Position numbers and translations under genes: made by a program | Shown here: positions 16,258-25,682 of the stretch, one piece after another | How the letters are laid out: every line of letters begins with the position of its first letter | Numbering within the stretch: the stretch's first letter is position 1 | Notes under the pieces: model-generated | What the model was told of the DNA's origin: nothing | What the model saw: the letters and a program-made list of their open reading frames with translations, nothing else | The model's database searches: none | DNA from: Sphingobium sp. | Lineage (GTDB): Bacteria > Pseudomonadota > Alphaproteobacteria > Sphingomonadales > Sphingomonadaceae | Reading direction: 5' to 3' | Assembly (NCBI GenBank): GCA_035196065.1 | Contig: CP136575.1 | Coordinates: forward strand, 587,001-651,000 | DNA length: 64,000 bases

Positions 16258-17259
16258 ATGCAGCGCCATCGCGCAACTTCATATGACGTAGCCCGCCATG
16301 CAGGCGTGTCGCAATCTGCGGTATCGCGCTGCTTCAAGGAAGGAGCAAGCATCTCTGCCAAGACGCGGGAGAAGGTGCTCGCTTCCGCGCGGGAGCTAAA
16401 TTATTACCCCAATGCAATCGCCCGCGGCCTGATTACCCAACGATCCAACCTCGTTGCGATCATCATCTCGAACCTCACCAACCTCTATTACCCGGAAGTG
16501 CTGTCACAGCTGACGGAACGTCTTTCACAGCATGGTATTCGGGTCTTACTTTTTACGCTCGCGGCCGAGTCAGACGTCGATCAGGTGCTCGACCAGGTTT
16601 GGCAATATCGGGTTGATGGTGCGATCGTTGCCGCTCGGCTTGATCCTTCGCAACTGGCCGGATTTGCCGATCGCGGCGTACCTGTGGTTTTGTACAACCG
16701 TGTCGGCGAAGACGTCCCGGTGGCGAGTGTATGCTGTGATTCTGTTGCCGGGGAAAATCTTCTGGTCGATGCATTGCTCGCGCACGAGCACCGCAAATTC
16801 GGAATCATCGCAGGCCCTGAAGACAGTTATGTCGGCGAAGAGCGCGTCAATGCAGCGATCCGCCGATTGCAGGGGCATGGTGCAGACTATGTACTTGTGC
16901 GCGGCCAGTTCGATTATGTCAGCGGCGAGACAGCGTTGAAGGACATCATGCGTCAGACCGGCGGCAAAATCGATGCCGTCATATGCGCCAACGATCTGAT
17001 GGCGGTCGGCGCCATCGACTGCGCGCGTGCACATTTTGGCCTTAACGTTCCCGACGACATCTCGATCGTTGGTTTCGACGGGGTCGGACCTGCGACCTGG
17101 CTGTCCTATCAAGTGACAACAATCCGCCAGCCGGTGCGGCGGATGACAGAGGCAGCGGTTTCCATGTTGATTGAGCGCATTGCATCGCCCGAAACCTCGC
17201 CGGAGCAGCGGTTGTTTGCAGGTGAGTTGCTGTCGGGCAATAGCGCTCGCCTCGGATGA
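16258..17259 (+). CDS. LacI/GalR-family transcriptional regulator
   Basis: Protein of 333 aa. The N-terminal helix-turn-helix and hinge are clear (SYDVARHAGVSQSAVSRCF, then NYYPNAIARGL). The periplasmic-binding-like effector domain follows (SNLVAIIISNLTN..., AVICANDLMAVGAID, DISIVGFDGVG). It is the third base after the histidinol-dehydrogenase-like stop codon, so it belongs to the same operon and would be autoregulated through operator 3. It is the only LacI gene in the window and the most economical candidate to bind the four TTCGAA-centred palindromes of the island. The effector is probably a pathway intermediate. Confidence 0.9.
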   Translation: MQRHRATSYDVARHAGVSQSAVSRCFKEGASISAKTREKVLASARELNYYPNAIARGLITQRSNLVAIIISNLTNLYYPEVLSQLTERLSQHGIRVLLFTLAAESDVDQVLDQVWQYRVDGAIVAARLDPSQLAGFADRGVPVVLYNRVGEDVPVASVCCDSVAGENLLVDALLAHEHRKFGIIAGPEDSYVGEERVNAAIRRLQGHGADYVLVRGQFDYVSGETALKDIMRQTGGKIDAVICANDLMAVGAIDCARAHFGLNVPDDISIVGFDGVGPATWLSYQVTTIRQPVRRMTEAAVSMLIERIASPETSPEQRLFAGELLSGNSARLG

Positions 17260-17370
17260 ACCCTCCGCCCTTTGTGCTCCTGCCGGGCAACATGATGCCG
17301 CCGAAACAGCCTGACGCGACGAACGCCAAAATCGCGAATTGGATTTCCTCAAATAAAAGAGAGATTTGCC

Positions 17371-18522
17371 GTGCCTGACCGTATCTTGACTACCCATGTC
17401 GGCTCCCTGCCCCGCTCTGCAGCAGTTACCGAGCTTGTTTTTGCTCAGGAGCGGGGGGAGCCGGTCGACGAAGCAGAGTTTGATCAGGTAATCGGAGCCG
17501 CAGTTGACGAAGCGGTTCGCTTGCAGGTCGAAAGCGGCGTGGATCTAGTTTCAGACGGCGAAATGTCGAAAATCAGCTATGCCACCTATATCAAGGACCG
17601 CATCACAGGCTTTGACGGAGACAGCCCGCGTACGCCACCCAAAGACTTGGAGATGTTTCCTTCCTTCCTCGAACGGCAGGCAAAAGGCGGCGGCACCCCG
17701 ACCTATCGTCGACCCAAATGCGTCGGCGAAATTCGACCCAAAACACTTGCGCCGCTGCAAGCTGACCTGACGCATATGAGCAAAGCCATGGCGGCATACA
17801 GACCGGTTGGCGGCTTCATGAATGCAGCATCTCCAGGGGTCATCGCACTGTTCCAGCCCAACGAATATTACCCAACGCAGGATGCCTATTTAGAGGCTCT
17901 GGCAGAGGCCATGCGACCAGAATATGAAGCGATCGTCGCTGCCGGCCTATATCTGCAACTCGATAGCCCAGATCTGGGGCTTGGTCGCCACATGATGTAC
18001 AAAGACCGCAGCGATGCGGAATATCTGCAACTGATCGGCGGCCATGTCGACGCGCTTAATCATGCGCTGCGCAATGTGCCGGCGGACCGCGTACGCATGC
18101 ATGTCTGCTGGGGCAATTACGAAGGACCGCATTGCTGCGATGTAGAAATGGGCGTTATCCTGCCGACCCTGATGCAGGCGAAACCGGCAGGGCTACTGTT
18201 CGAAACCAGCAACCCGCGGCACCAGCATGACTGGAATTATTTCGCCGAAATGACGGACCTAATACCCGAGGACAAGGTTTTGATCCCGGGAGTGATAGAC
18301 AGCACCACCAACTTTATCGAACATCCACGTGTCGTTGCTGAGCGGATCGAGCGCTTCGCATCGATTGTTGGGCGCGATCGGGTGATCGCCGGCACTGATT
18401 GCGGCTTTTCGACATTTGCCGGATTTGGCGTGGTTGATCCCGCTATTGTCTGGGCCAAGCTAAAGGCTTTGAGAGACGGCGCAGAGATCGCCAGCCGCAA
18501 ACTCTGGGCGACCACCGCATGA
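17371..18522 (+). CDS. MetE-like / epoxyalkane:CoM transferase-like zinc protein
   Basis: Protein of 383 aa starting with GTG after an AAGAGAGA ribosome site. It has the (beta/alpha)8 C-terminal fold of cobalamin-independent methionine synthase: TTHVGSLPRS at the start, VSDGEMSK at about 60-67, and a zinc set of His244 and Cys246 in MHVCWGN and Cys344 in GTDCGF. It is much shorter than MetE (about 750 aa). It therefore belongs with stand-alone relatives such as the epoxyalkane:coenzyme M transferase group, where the zinc activates a thiol. In this operon it may move an alkyl or methyl group from a substrate or open a small ring with a thiol (inference). It overlaps the aldolase gene by 4 bp. 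Confidence 0.75.
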   Translation: MPDRILTTHVGSLPRSAAVTELVFAQERGEPVDEAEFDQVIGAAVDEAVRLQVESGVDLVSDGEMSKISYATYIKDRITGFDGDSPRTPPKDLEMFPSFLERQAKGGGTPTYRRPKCVGEIRPKTLAPLQADLTHMSKAMAAYRPVGGFMNAASPGVIALFQPNEYYPTQDAYLEALAEAMRPEYEAIVAAGLYLQLDSPDLGLGRHMMYKDRSDAEYLQLIGGHVDALNHALRNVPADRVRMHVCWGNYEGPHCCDVEMGVILPTLMQAKPAGLLFETSNPRHQHDWNYFAEMTDLIPEDKVLIPGVIDSTTNFIEHPRVVAERIERFASIVGRDRVIAGTDCGFSTFAGFGVVDPAIVWAKLKALRDGAEIASRKLWATTA

Positions 18523-19268
18523 CCTTCAAGCAACGCATAGCCGGGCATGAACCAATGCTTGGTACTTTTGTGAAAACGCCGCATCCACACATCGTTGAGG
18601 TGCTGGCGTCCACGGGACTAGATTGCCTGTGTTTGGATGCTGAACACGCCCCGTTCGACAGGCGCGATCTGGATCTGTGCATCTTCGCCGCGAGGGCCGC
18701 CAGCATGCCAGTGATCGTCCGGCCGCCGTCTTCTGCACATGAGCAGATATTGAATGCGCTTGATTGCGGGGCCGATGGCGTACTGGTGCCACATGTCCGA
18801 TCTGCAGAAGAAGCCCGGGCTGTCGCAAAGGCCGCGCATTATGGTGCGGGCGGGCGTGGCTATGCCGGCAGTAGTCGGGCGGCAGGCTATGGCAGCATTG
18901 CGATACCCGAACATCTGGCCAATAGCGCGGCGCGATCAATTGTAATTGCCCAGATTGAAGATCTGGAGGCGCTGGACCAGATCGACGCAATTGCTGCCGT
19001 CGAGGGCATCGACGCACTCTTCATCGGCAGGATCGATCTCACCATCGCGCTCGGCTGCACAGACCCCGATGACCCAAAGGTTGTCGAGGCATTGGACCTT
19101 ATCATCGCTGCCGCCAAAAATTCCGGACGTCCGGTTGGAATGTTTACCTCGAAACCGACCGATGCCGCAATCTGGCGCGACAAGGGGGTCAGCCTTTTCT
19201 TGTTGGGTTCTGACCACGGCTTCCTCAGAGGCGGCGCTGCAGGCTTGCGGCAGCAATTCCTGTCCTGA
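18519..19268 (+). CDS. HpcH/HpaI-family aldolase
   Basis: Protein of 249 aa, the normal size for class II pyruvate-type aldolases of the HpcH/HpaI family. Marks: MLGTFVKTPHPHIVEVLASTG, the CLDAEHAPFD segment (EHA where many members have EHG), the metal-ligand region VIAQIEDLEAL, and FIGRIDLTIALG. The known reaction is retro-aldol cleavage of 2-keto-(3-deoxy) acids to pyruvate or a related oxo acid plus an aldehyde. The ATGA overlap with the MetE-like gene indicates a common operon. It is a good candidate for the last carbon-carbon cleavage of the island's pathway. Confidence 0.85.
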   Translation: MTFKQRIAGHEPMLGTFVKTPHPHIVEVLASTGLDCLCLDAEHAPFDRRDLDLCIFAARAASMPVIVRPPSSAHEQILNALDCGADGVLVPHVRSAEEARAVAKAAHYGAGGRGYAGSSRAAGYGSIAIPEHLANSAARSIVIAQIEDLEALDQIDAIAAVEGIDALFIGRIDLTIALGCTDPDDPKVVEALDLIIAAAKNSGRPVGMFTSKPTDAAIWRDKGVSLFLLGSDHGFLRGGAAGLRQQFLS

Positions 19269-19485
19269 GAATTCCAAGCACAAATTTTGAGTGATTACGA
19301 TGTCATGCGCAACGCCTGCACAAACGACTTGGTCTAAAATATGGCCGCCAATGATTTGTGTCGCAGTGGCAGGACAGGACACGAGCGCGACGACTGAGCC
19401 TACGGCAAAGTCAGGATGGCATTTTCACGAATTTGATACTCGCGGCTGAACGGCCAAAGTGAACAAATTTCATAGGAGTATTCTT

Positions 19486-19890
19486 ATGCAGAATATCTTT
19501 TCAATCGGACTCGAAGAGGCCAAAACCATTGCCGCTGCAGCGCGCACCAAAGCGGAGGCCGAAGGGTGGACCGTTGTAATCGCTATTCTCGACGCAGGAG
19601 GGCATCTCATCCTGCTCGAGCGCGCTGACGGAACCCAATTAGGTTCGATCCAGGTCGCACAAGACAAGGCAAAGACCGCATTGATGTTCAAGCGTCCATC
19701 TAAGGCGCTCGAAGAGGTGGTGCTCTCGGGCAAGGTGCATATGGCGAAGTTAACTGGTGCGCTACCTATTGAGGGGGGTCTGCCATTGGTTATGGATGGC
19801 GCAGTCGTTGGTGCGATCGGCGTTTCTGGCGTGCAGTCATTTCAAGATGGAGCGGTGGCGCTTGCCGGCGCAGCGGCGTTGGCCCCTTAG
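19486..19890 (+). CDS. GlcG/HbpS-family protein
   Basis: Protein of 134 aa, with an ATAGGAG ribosome site before the chosen ATG (MQNIFSIGLEEA). Family motifs are VVIAILDAGGHLILLERADGTQ, AQDKAKTAL and GGLPLVMDGAVVGAIGVSG. Members of the DUF336 family bind heme or corrinoid, or accompany glycolate-type oxidation genes, but most have no known role. It is separated from the aldolase by 217 bp with no clear feature, so it may have its own promoter. It is the last gene of the catabolic island before the IS6 copy. Confidence 0.8.
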   Translation: MQNIFSIGLEEAKTIAAAARTKAEAEGWTVVIAILDAGGHLILLERADGTQLGSIQVAQDKAKTALMFKRPSKALEEVVLSGKVHMAKLTGALPIEGGLPLVMDGAVVGAIGVSGVQSFQDGAVALAGAAALAP

Positions 19891-20017
19891 AGCGCTTCGT
19901 TTCCACCCACTCCGCAATCTACAACATCTTCGCTGTCCAACGTCACCTCGTCTCCCGCAAAACCATGCGCACCTCTCGAGCGGCAGCATTTGCCGAATGG
20001 GGCGCTGCGTCCGAGAC

Positions 20018-20859
20018 GGTGCTGTCAGTCTAATGCGAACTTGTCTCCAGCAAACGTAGTTGGGGCAGGGGGCGCGTAGCCTCAGGCCGCAAGGTTGCTC
20101 CACTTGGCAAATGCTGCCGAGCGTCGTTCCTTGTAAGTTTTTCGGTCGGTGAGGTGACGTTCCTGATTGAAGTGGTTGTGGAGCGAGGCGTGGACTGACG
20201 CGAACTTTTGGAGTGTCTTCATTTGCCTGAACCGGAGCATTGCCCGCTCTCGTCGTCGGAAGGGCAGGTGGCTGTTCTCGACCCGGTTATTGGCCCATCG
20301 ACCGATTTCTTGTTTTGCCTCACATCCAAGGTCAGTCATGGCGGCACGGTAGGATCTGAGGCCGTCGGTTGTGATTGCTGCAGGCGCCCCGTGACGCCGC
20401 AGCGCCTTCTTCATGAATGTGAGAGCGGCCGCTTTATCGCGGGTTTTGGTGATGTAGCTCTCGAGGATTTCGCCTTCGTGGTCGACGGCGCGCCAAAGGT
20501 AGACCATCTCACCGTTCAGTTTGACGTACATCTCGTCGAGATGCCAACGCCAGTGCCGAACTCCACGCATGGCCTGCACCCGCTGGCGGCGGATGTCGGC
20601 CGCAAACATCGGCCCGAACCTGTTCCACCAAAACCTGACAGTCTCATGGCAGAGGCCGATGCCGCGCTCGAACAGCAGATCCTCAACGTTCCGCAGCGAC
20701 AGGGGGAACCGCACGTACATCATCACGACTAGGCGGATGACTTCGGGAGATGAGTTGAAATAGCGGAACGGGCTAGCTGGTTTTCTAGGGCGTGGCATGC
20801 GCAGCGGCTACCGGTCAGTCGCCGAGAGCGCCAGCCGGTGCATTTGCTTTGACAGCACC
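20018..20859 (-). mobile_element. IS6-family insertion sequence, copy A (complete)
   Basis: An 842-bp element. Left end GGTGCTGTCAGTCTAA and right end complement GGTGCTGTCAAAGCAAATGC share GGTGCTGTCA. One transposase gene spans it. The 8 bp flanking each side (TCCGAGAC and AATTGTAG) do not match, so this copy has no target duplication and may be the product of recombination between copies or of adjacent deletion. Confidence 0.85.
20082..20798 (-). CDS. IS6-family DDE transposase, copy A
   Basis: Protein of 238 aa, full length for IS6/IS26-type transposases. The zinc-less helix-turn-helix region (VVMMYVRFPLSLRNVEDLLFERGI) is followed by the DDE domain: W-HLDEMYVK for the first Asp, AITTDGLRSY for the second, and NRVENSHLPFRRRERAM for the Glu with its R-rich tail. 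It is nearly identical to the truncated copy at 40788 and clearly distinct from the copy at 28534 (different residues such as MPRPRKPASPF versus MPRPKRPANAF). It looks intact and possibly active. Confidence 0.9.
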   Translation of the reverse strand: MPRPRKPASPFRYFNSSPEVIRLVVMMYVRFPLSLRNVEDLLFERGIGLCHETVRFWWNRFGPMFAADIRRQRVQAMRGVRHWRWHLDEMYVKLNGEMVYLWRAVDHEGEILESYITKTRDKAAALTFMKKALRRHGAPAAITTDGLRSYRAAMTDLGCEAKQEIGRWANNRVENSHLPFRRRERAMLRFRQMKTLQKFASVHASLHNHFNQERHLTDRKTYKERRSAAFAKWSNLAA

Positions 20860-21253
20860 AATTGTAGACCTAATAAGATATTGAATCTGATATATATTCA
20901 GAGAAATCGGACCAACTTTAACAATTCCCTGATTGGCGGAGTTGTGGCTTTGGAGGGGGTTTCAGGCCATCGGGGAGCAAAGGGACGTCGCCTAACTGGA
21001 AAGAGCCGGCATCAACCTGGCAATGCTTCTGCACTGGTTGAACAAGCTTTATGCGGAAGGAGGAAGCGCAATAACTTGCCTTCACGGGGCGAACCGAGGC
21101 CTTAACATGTACAAGTGGTCGACGATGATAAACTATAACAATCTTGCATGAACCAATCGGTATAATTCATAACATTGCATAACTAGTACTCGACATCCAA
21201 CGATCGCAATGTCTTGGGAACGGGCAAGCCGTCCCGCGTCAGGGAGATCGAAA
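20860..21253. other. Gene-free stretch upstream of the second TonB receptor
   Basis: 394 bp without a convincing gene; a 102-aa open frame here has no recognisable features. The last 130 bp are AT-rich and carry TATAAT at 21161-21166, so a promoter for the TonB receptor is likely here. The first part may be debris of an older insertion, but I could not identify it. Confidence 0.4.
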
Positions 21254-24091
21254 ATGAAGGGGTTCATGTTGCGCGCGAGTACCGCGCTCATGTTGTCAAT
21301 GTCTGCAGGGCAATTCGCACCTGCCTTTGCGCAAGATCAAGCGGGCGACACTGAAGAAAACGCCAAAGCAGCCGACACGATTACGGTAACCGGCAGCCGC
21401 ATCGGGCGGAAGGACGCCACCTCGGTCGGGCCTCTGACCACTCTGACCGGAGAAGATATTGCGGCCAGTGCCCCGACCTCCGCCGGCGATCTTCTGCAGG
21501 CAATGCCTAGCGTTGGCGTCAGCCTCAACTCAAATGGCACGCAGGGCACTTCATTTGGTGTTAGCTCGATTAACCTGCGGTATCTCGGCTCGGCAGAAGG
21601 CAGCGGCAACCGCACACTGGTGCTGGTCGATGGCAAGCGCTGGGTCAATGCGGTCGGCGGTCGCGGTTTTCGAGACTTTGTCGATCTCAACACCATTCCT
21701 CTGGGCATAATCGACCGCATTGAAGTGCTAAAGGACGGCGCGTCGGCAATTTACGGCGCAGATGCAATTGCCGGCGTAGTGAACATACAGACCAAACGCA
21801 AAATTGACGGATTTGAGGGCAATGTGCGCCTCGGCATTTCCTCCCGCGGCGACAGTCAGAACTATTCGGGCTTTCTCAACTATGGTCGCGATTTGGGCCA
21901 GGGGTCCTTCCTTGTTTCGGCCAGCTACAATGACAGTCGGCCCATTCTTACATCCGACCGAAAAATTTCGGCGCGCGCGCTGACCCCGTTGACCGCACCA
22001 CCAACATCGCCGCAGGGGCTGTATGTCCTCCCCGGTCTTACATCGAATGCCTTTTTCGGAACGCCTGCCAATTTCGGCAACAGCGCCGCCAATGCGTTAA
22101 CCCGGGATGTGGGCATCACGAGCATTGGTACAGGTAATACCGCAGACAATGCCTTTCGCGTCGCCCGCCTTCCCGGCGACGATTACAACACCATGACGCA
22201 AGGCCTTTACGCCACCGGACCAAGCAAGCGGTTCGGCCTTTTTGCGAGGGGCGAAGTCGAATTATCGGATGGCATCAGCCTTCGCGTCGAAGGGCTGTAC
22301 AATTATCGCAGATCAAGCCAGTTGTTTGCGCCCTTCCCACTCGACGTGCGCGGGTCGAACGGGTTCCGGATTTCCGCAGACCAAGCGTTTAATCCGTTCG
22401 GCACCGCCAATGGTGTTCCTCTAGCCAATGCGCTTGCATTTTCAGGCAGCACATTCCGCATCCAACGTGTGCCCATCGAAGTCGGCAATCGCGACAACCA
22501 GCAGACGGTCAAGACCGCGCGCCTGGCGGCTGGCCTCGAAGGGTCTCTCGAACTTGCCGGCGATTGGAAATGGGATGCCTTCTTCTCATGGTCGCGCAAC
22601 CGTGCCGATTTTAATGCAATCAACCAAATCAATCTCGAAAATGTTTATCTCGGCCTGCATTCGCCTGCGCTCTGTTCGGCAAGCCAAGGCTGTGTCCCAC
22701 TCAATATTTTCGGCACGATCACACCTGAAATGGCGAATTACATCAGGTACAACGCTAAGGACGAGAATGGCGCGAGCCAATATGACTTCACCGTCAATCT
22801 TTCGCGCTCTCTGTTTGATCTGCCTGCTGGCCCGGTGGGCTTTGCAATGGGTTACGAATATCGCAAGGAATCGGCCTATGATCGGCCCGATGCCTTCGCA
22901 GCAACGCCTTCACTAATCCTGCCACTGGTCAGCGGTGCGCGGCAAAACCCGACCACAGCACAGTCCCGCGACCCCACGGTGGGATCATATGACCTGCACG
23001 AAGGCTACGCCGAAATAAGCGTTCCTCTGCTTGCGGACGCCCCTGGATTCTACAGCCTCGATGTCGATGCTGCCACGCGCTATTCGCATTATTCGACCGT
23101 TGGCGGCAAGCTGACATCCAAATTCGGGCTTGCCTGGCGCCCGATCGAGGACATCCTCGTTCGCGGCACCTTCTCGCAAGGGTTCCGTGCACCGTCGATC
23201 CTCGAACTTTATCAAGGTGCCCGCCAAACAAACTTTCAGGGCACGGATCCTTGCAATGGCGGCGGCGCAGGTCTTGTTGGCTGCGCAGGCATTCCGACCA
23301 GCTATAATCAAAGCCAGTTCAATGCCGGCCTGATTGCCGGACTGGTTGCTGGCAACCAAAATCTAAAACCCGAAACTGCGACGACATGGTCCGCCGGACT
23401 TGCACTGACGCCCGGCAACTTTACCTTCACCGTCGACTGGTTCAAAATTGATGTGAAGGATGCAATCGCCGCTCAGACCGCCACGCAGATCCTAACGACC
23501 TGCGCCAATAGTGGCAATTTCTGCGATCTTGTAAGCCGTGCGTCGTCGGGCGAAATCACTGAATTACGGCAAGCAGTTGTCAACCTGAGCCAGATCGAGG
23601 TCTCGGGCATCGATGCGACTGCCCGGTATCGCGCTTCACTTGGCACCGGCACGATAGAAGCGTCAGTCGACGCCTCCTATCTGGACAGCTTCCGCACCTT
23701 CATCCCCCAACCAAATGGCACGATTATCGTAGACGAACGCGCCGGCAAGTCGGATCAGCCCCGATCGACTTTCCCCCGCTGGAAAGGTCAGGCGAGCCTG
23801 CGCTATTCGGCCGAAAATTGGACGCTGGGATGGAAGACCCGCTACATCGGATCCAGCGACGATATTCCTGGCAATGCTGTCAATGGGGGCAAGCTGAGCG
23901 AGGTCTTTTACCACGACGCGCAAATCGCTTTCGACGTGAACGACGGCGCTTACAACTTTGCCTTCGGTATCGACAATATATTCGACCGCCAACCGCCGGC
24001 ATCGGCAGCGAACAATCCGATCAACTTCGACATCTACACCTATGATATTCGGGGCCGCTACATGTATGTTCGGATCGGGACAAAATTCTGA
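21254..24091 (+). CDS. TonB-dependent outer-membrane receptor (module 3)
   Basis: Protein of 945 aa. The chosen ATG (MKGFMLRASTALML) follows an AGGGAGA ribosome site and gives a signal peptide ending AFA-QD. The TonB box is in DTITVTGSRIGR. The plug domain contains DLLQAMPSVGVS, TLVLVDGKRW, and VEVLKDGASAIYGADAIAGVVNI, the set typical of the large sphingomonad/xanthomonad receptor class with the 'GSRI' box. The barrel ends in a C-terminal Phe (VRIGTKF). It is followed after 19 bp by the AbgT transporter and then by a hydrolase, suggesting outer-membrane import of a peptide- or amide-like compound. It differs from the receptor of the catabolic island in sequence and length. Confidence 0.9.
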   Translation: MKGFMLRASTALMLSMSAGQFAPAFAQDQAGDTEENAKAADTITVTGSRIGRKDATSVGPLTTLTGEDIAASAPTSAGDLLQAMPSVGVSLNSNGTQGTSFGVSSINLRYLGSAEGSGNRTLVLVDGKRWVNAVGGRGFRDFVDLNTIPLGIIDRIEVLKDGASAIYGADAIAGVVNIQTKRKIDGFEGNVRLGISSRGDSQNYSGFLNYGRDLGQGSFLVSASYNDSRPILTSDRKISARALTPLTAPPTSPQGLYVLPGLTSNAFFGTPANFGNSAANALTRDVGITSIGTGNTADNAFRVARLPGDDYNTMTQGLYATGPSKRFGLFARGEVELSDGISLRVEGLYNYRRSSQLFAPFPLDVRGSNGFRISADQAFNPFGTANGVPLANALAFSGSTFRIQRVPIEVGNRDNQQTVKTARLAAGLEGSLELAGDWKWDAFFSWSRNRADFNAINQINLENVYLGLHSPALCSASQGCVPLNIFGTITPEMANYIRYNAKDENGASQYDFTVNLSRSLFDLPAGPVGFAMGYEYRKESAYDRPDAFAATPSLILPLVSGARQNPTTAQSRDPTVGSYDLHEGYAEISVPLLADAPGFYSLDVDAATRYSHYSTVGGKLTSKFGLAWRPIEDILVRGTFSQGFRAPSILELYQGARQTNFQGTDPCNGGGAGLVGCAGIPTSYNQSQFNAGLIAGLVAGNQNLKPETATTWSAGLALTPGNFTFTVDWFKIDVKDAIAAQTATQILTTCANSGNFCDLVSRASSGEITELRQAVVNLSQIEVSGIDATARYRASLGTGTIEASVDASYLDSFRTFIPQPNGTIIVDERAGKSDQPRSTFPRWKGQASLRYSAENWTLGWKTRYIGSSDDIPGNAVNGGKLSEVFYHDAQIAFDVNDGAYNFAFGIDNIFDRQPPASAANNPINFDIYTYDIRGRYMYVRIGTKF

Positions 24092-24110
24092 TCTCTGATA
24101 GTGGCATGAT

Positions 24111-25682
24111 ATGACGCAGACATCTCAGCAGTTGCCGTCCGTTCCGGACGGCAGCCGGACGGGCTGGCTGGACCGGATCGAAAGGTTCGGAAACCGGTTG
24201 CCCGATCCGGTTGCAATCTTTGTGCTGCTGATGGCGGTTCTCGTCGGTGTGTCAGCACTTGCGGCAGCGGCAGGCTGGTCGGCAACCAATCCGGCAACGG
24301 GCGCATTAATTGCCAGCGAAAGCCTTTTATCGCAGGAAAATATCCGGCGGTTTCTGGTCGAAATGCCTGCAACATTCACCGGCTTCAAACCTTTGGGCCT
24401 CGTGTTGGTAGTGATGCTTGGCGCAGCAGTTGCCGAGCGCTCGGGTCTGTTTGCTGCGCTGATGACCCGGTCAATGCGCAAAGTGCGAGGGCGCTTTCTG
24501 ACGCCCTCGGTTTTTCTCGTCGGGCTTTTGTCACACCATGCCTCGGACGCTGCCTATGTTGTGATTATTCCTCTGGCTGCACTTGCTTATGCCAGTGTGG
24601 GCCGTCACCCACTTGCCGGGGTGGCCATTGCCTATGCGGGAATTTCCGGTGCCTTTGCAGCCAATCTAGTTCCCGGCCAATTTGACGTTCTGATCCTGGG
24701 TATCACGCAAAGCGCCGCGCAAATGATTGATCCGGACTACGGACTTAATCCGCTTGGCAACTGGTGGTTCACGGCGAGTCTGGGGTTTTTGCTGATACCC
24801 GTTACCTGGTGGGTCAATGACCGCATCGTGGAGCCGAGGCTGGGCACTTGGCATGGAACGACCGAAACGTCCGCACAGGTCGCACCCGCGGCTGGTGAAC
24901 CGGATAAGGAAAGTGCTGCATTGCGCCGCGCGTTTTGGGCAGCATTGGCCGTCGCCAGCCTCTTCGCTGCATTGGTCATTACACCGGGTTTCAGCCCACT
25001 CGTTGATCCCGCTGTTCCGGGGCCTGCCCGACTAGAGCCCTTTTATACCAGTCTCGTTGCAGGCTTTGCTTTGCTATTCCTTGCATCCGGATGGGCCTTT
25101 GGCCGCAAGGCCGGAACGATTTCATCGCACCGCGATGTGGTGAAAATGATGGGCCAGGGACTAGAGGCGACCGCACCTTATCTGGTCATGGCATTCTTCG
25201 CTGCACATTTCATCGCCATGTTCACTTGGTCCAATCTTGGTCCAATCGTTGCGATCAAGGGTGCCGAGGTCTTGGCCCACATCGAACTTTCCACTTCAAC
25301 GCTACTGGTGGCGCTACTCAGCCTGTCGTCAGTCTTTGACTTGGCGATTGGTTCAGCATCGGCAAAATGGAGTGCGATGGCGCCGATCGTGGTGCCCATG
25401 CTGATGCTGCTGGACGTGTCACCCGAGATGACAACTGCAGCCTATCGGATGGGCGACTCCATCTTCAACATCATTACACCTGTGGCTTCCAATTTCGTAC
25501 TCGTACTCGCTCTCGCCCAGCGCTGGAAACACGATTTCGGTATCGGTTCACTGATCGCAATGATGTTGCCTTTCAGCATCGCCATTGGAGTTGTCGGTTT
25601 TGGACTGATCGCTTTCTGGTCCGCCAGCGAATTGCCGACCGGGCCCGCCGCGCCTGCAACCTATGAGTTCCAACGGCCATGA
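24111..25682 (+). CDS. AbgT-family transporter
   Basis: Protein of 523 aa with 11-13 hydrophobic helices. Family marks are the N-terminal WLDRIERFGNRLPDPVAIF, the FTGFKPLGLVLVVMLGAAVAE segment and LLSHHASDAAYVVIIPLAA, and the late motif SASAKWSAMAPIVVPM, with SIFNIITPVASNFVLVLALAQRW. The family imports p-aminobenzoyl-glutamate or exports antimetabolites. Because it is sandwiched between a TonB receptor and a CocE-type hydrolase (4-bp overlap), uptake of an N-acyl amino acid or similar amide seems most likely (inference). Confidence 0.9.
   Translation: MTQTSQQLPSVPDGSRTGWLDRIERFGNRLPDPVAIFVLLMAVLVGVSALAAAAGWSATNPATGALIASESLLSQENIRRFLVEMPATFTGFKPLGLVLVVMLGAAVAERSGLFAALMTRSMRKVRGRFLTPSVFLVGLLSHHASDAAYVVIIPLAALAYASVGRHPLAGVAIAYAGISGAFAANLVPGQFDVLILGITQSAAQMIDPDYGLNPLGNWWFTASLGFLLIPVTWWVNDRIVEPRLGTWHGTTETSAQVAPAAGEPDKESAALRRAFWAALAVASLFAALVITPGFSPLVDPAVPGPARLEPFYTSLVAGFALLFLASGWAFGRKAGTISSHRDVVKMMGQGLEATAPYLVMAFFAAHFIAMFTWSNLGPIVAIKGAEVLAHIELSTSTLLVALLSLSSVFDLAIGSASAKWSAMAPIVVPMLMLLDVSPEMTTAAYRMGDSIFNIITPVASNFVLVLALAQRWKHDFGIGSLIAMMLPFSIAIGVVGFGLIAFWSASELPTGPAAPATYEFQRP

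Noticed and set aside
20010-20868. 8-bp target duplication around IS6 copy A
   Set aside because: The flanks TCCGAGAC and AATTGTAG do not match.
20797-21105. 102-aa open frame after IS6 copy A
   Set aside because: It begins in the IS end and has no domain, signal peptide or ribosome site.
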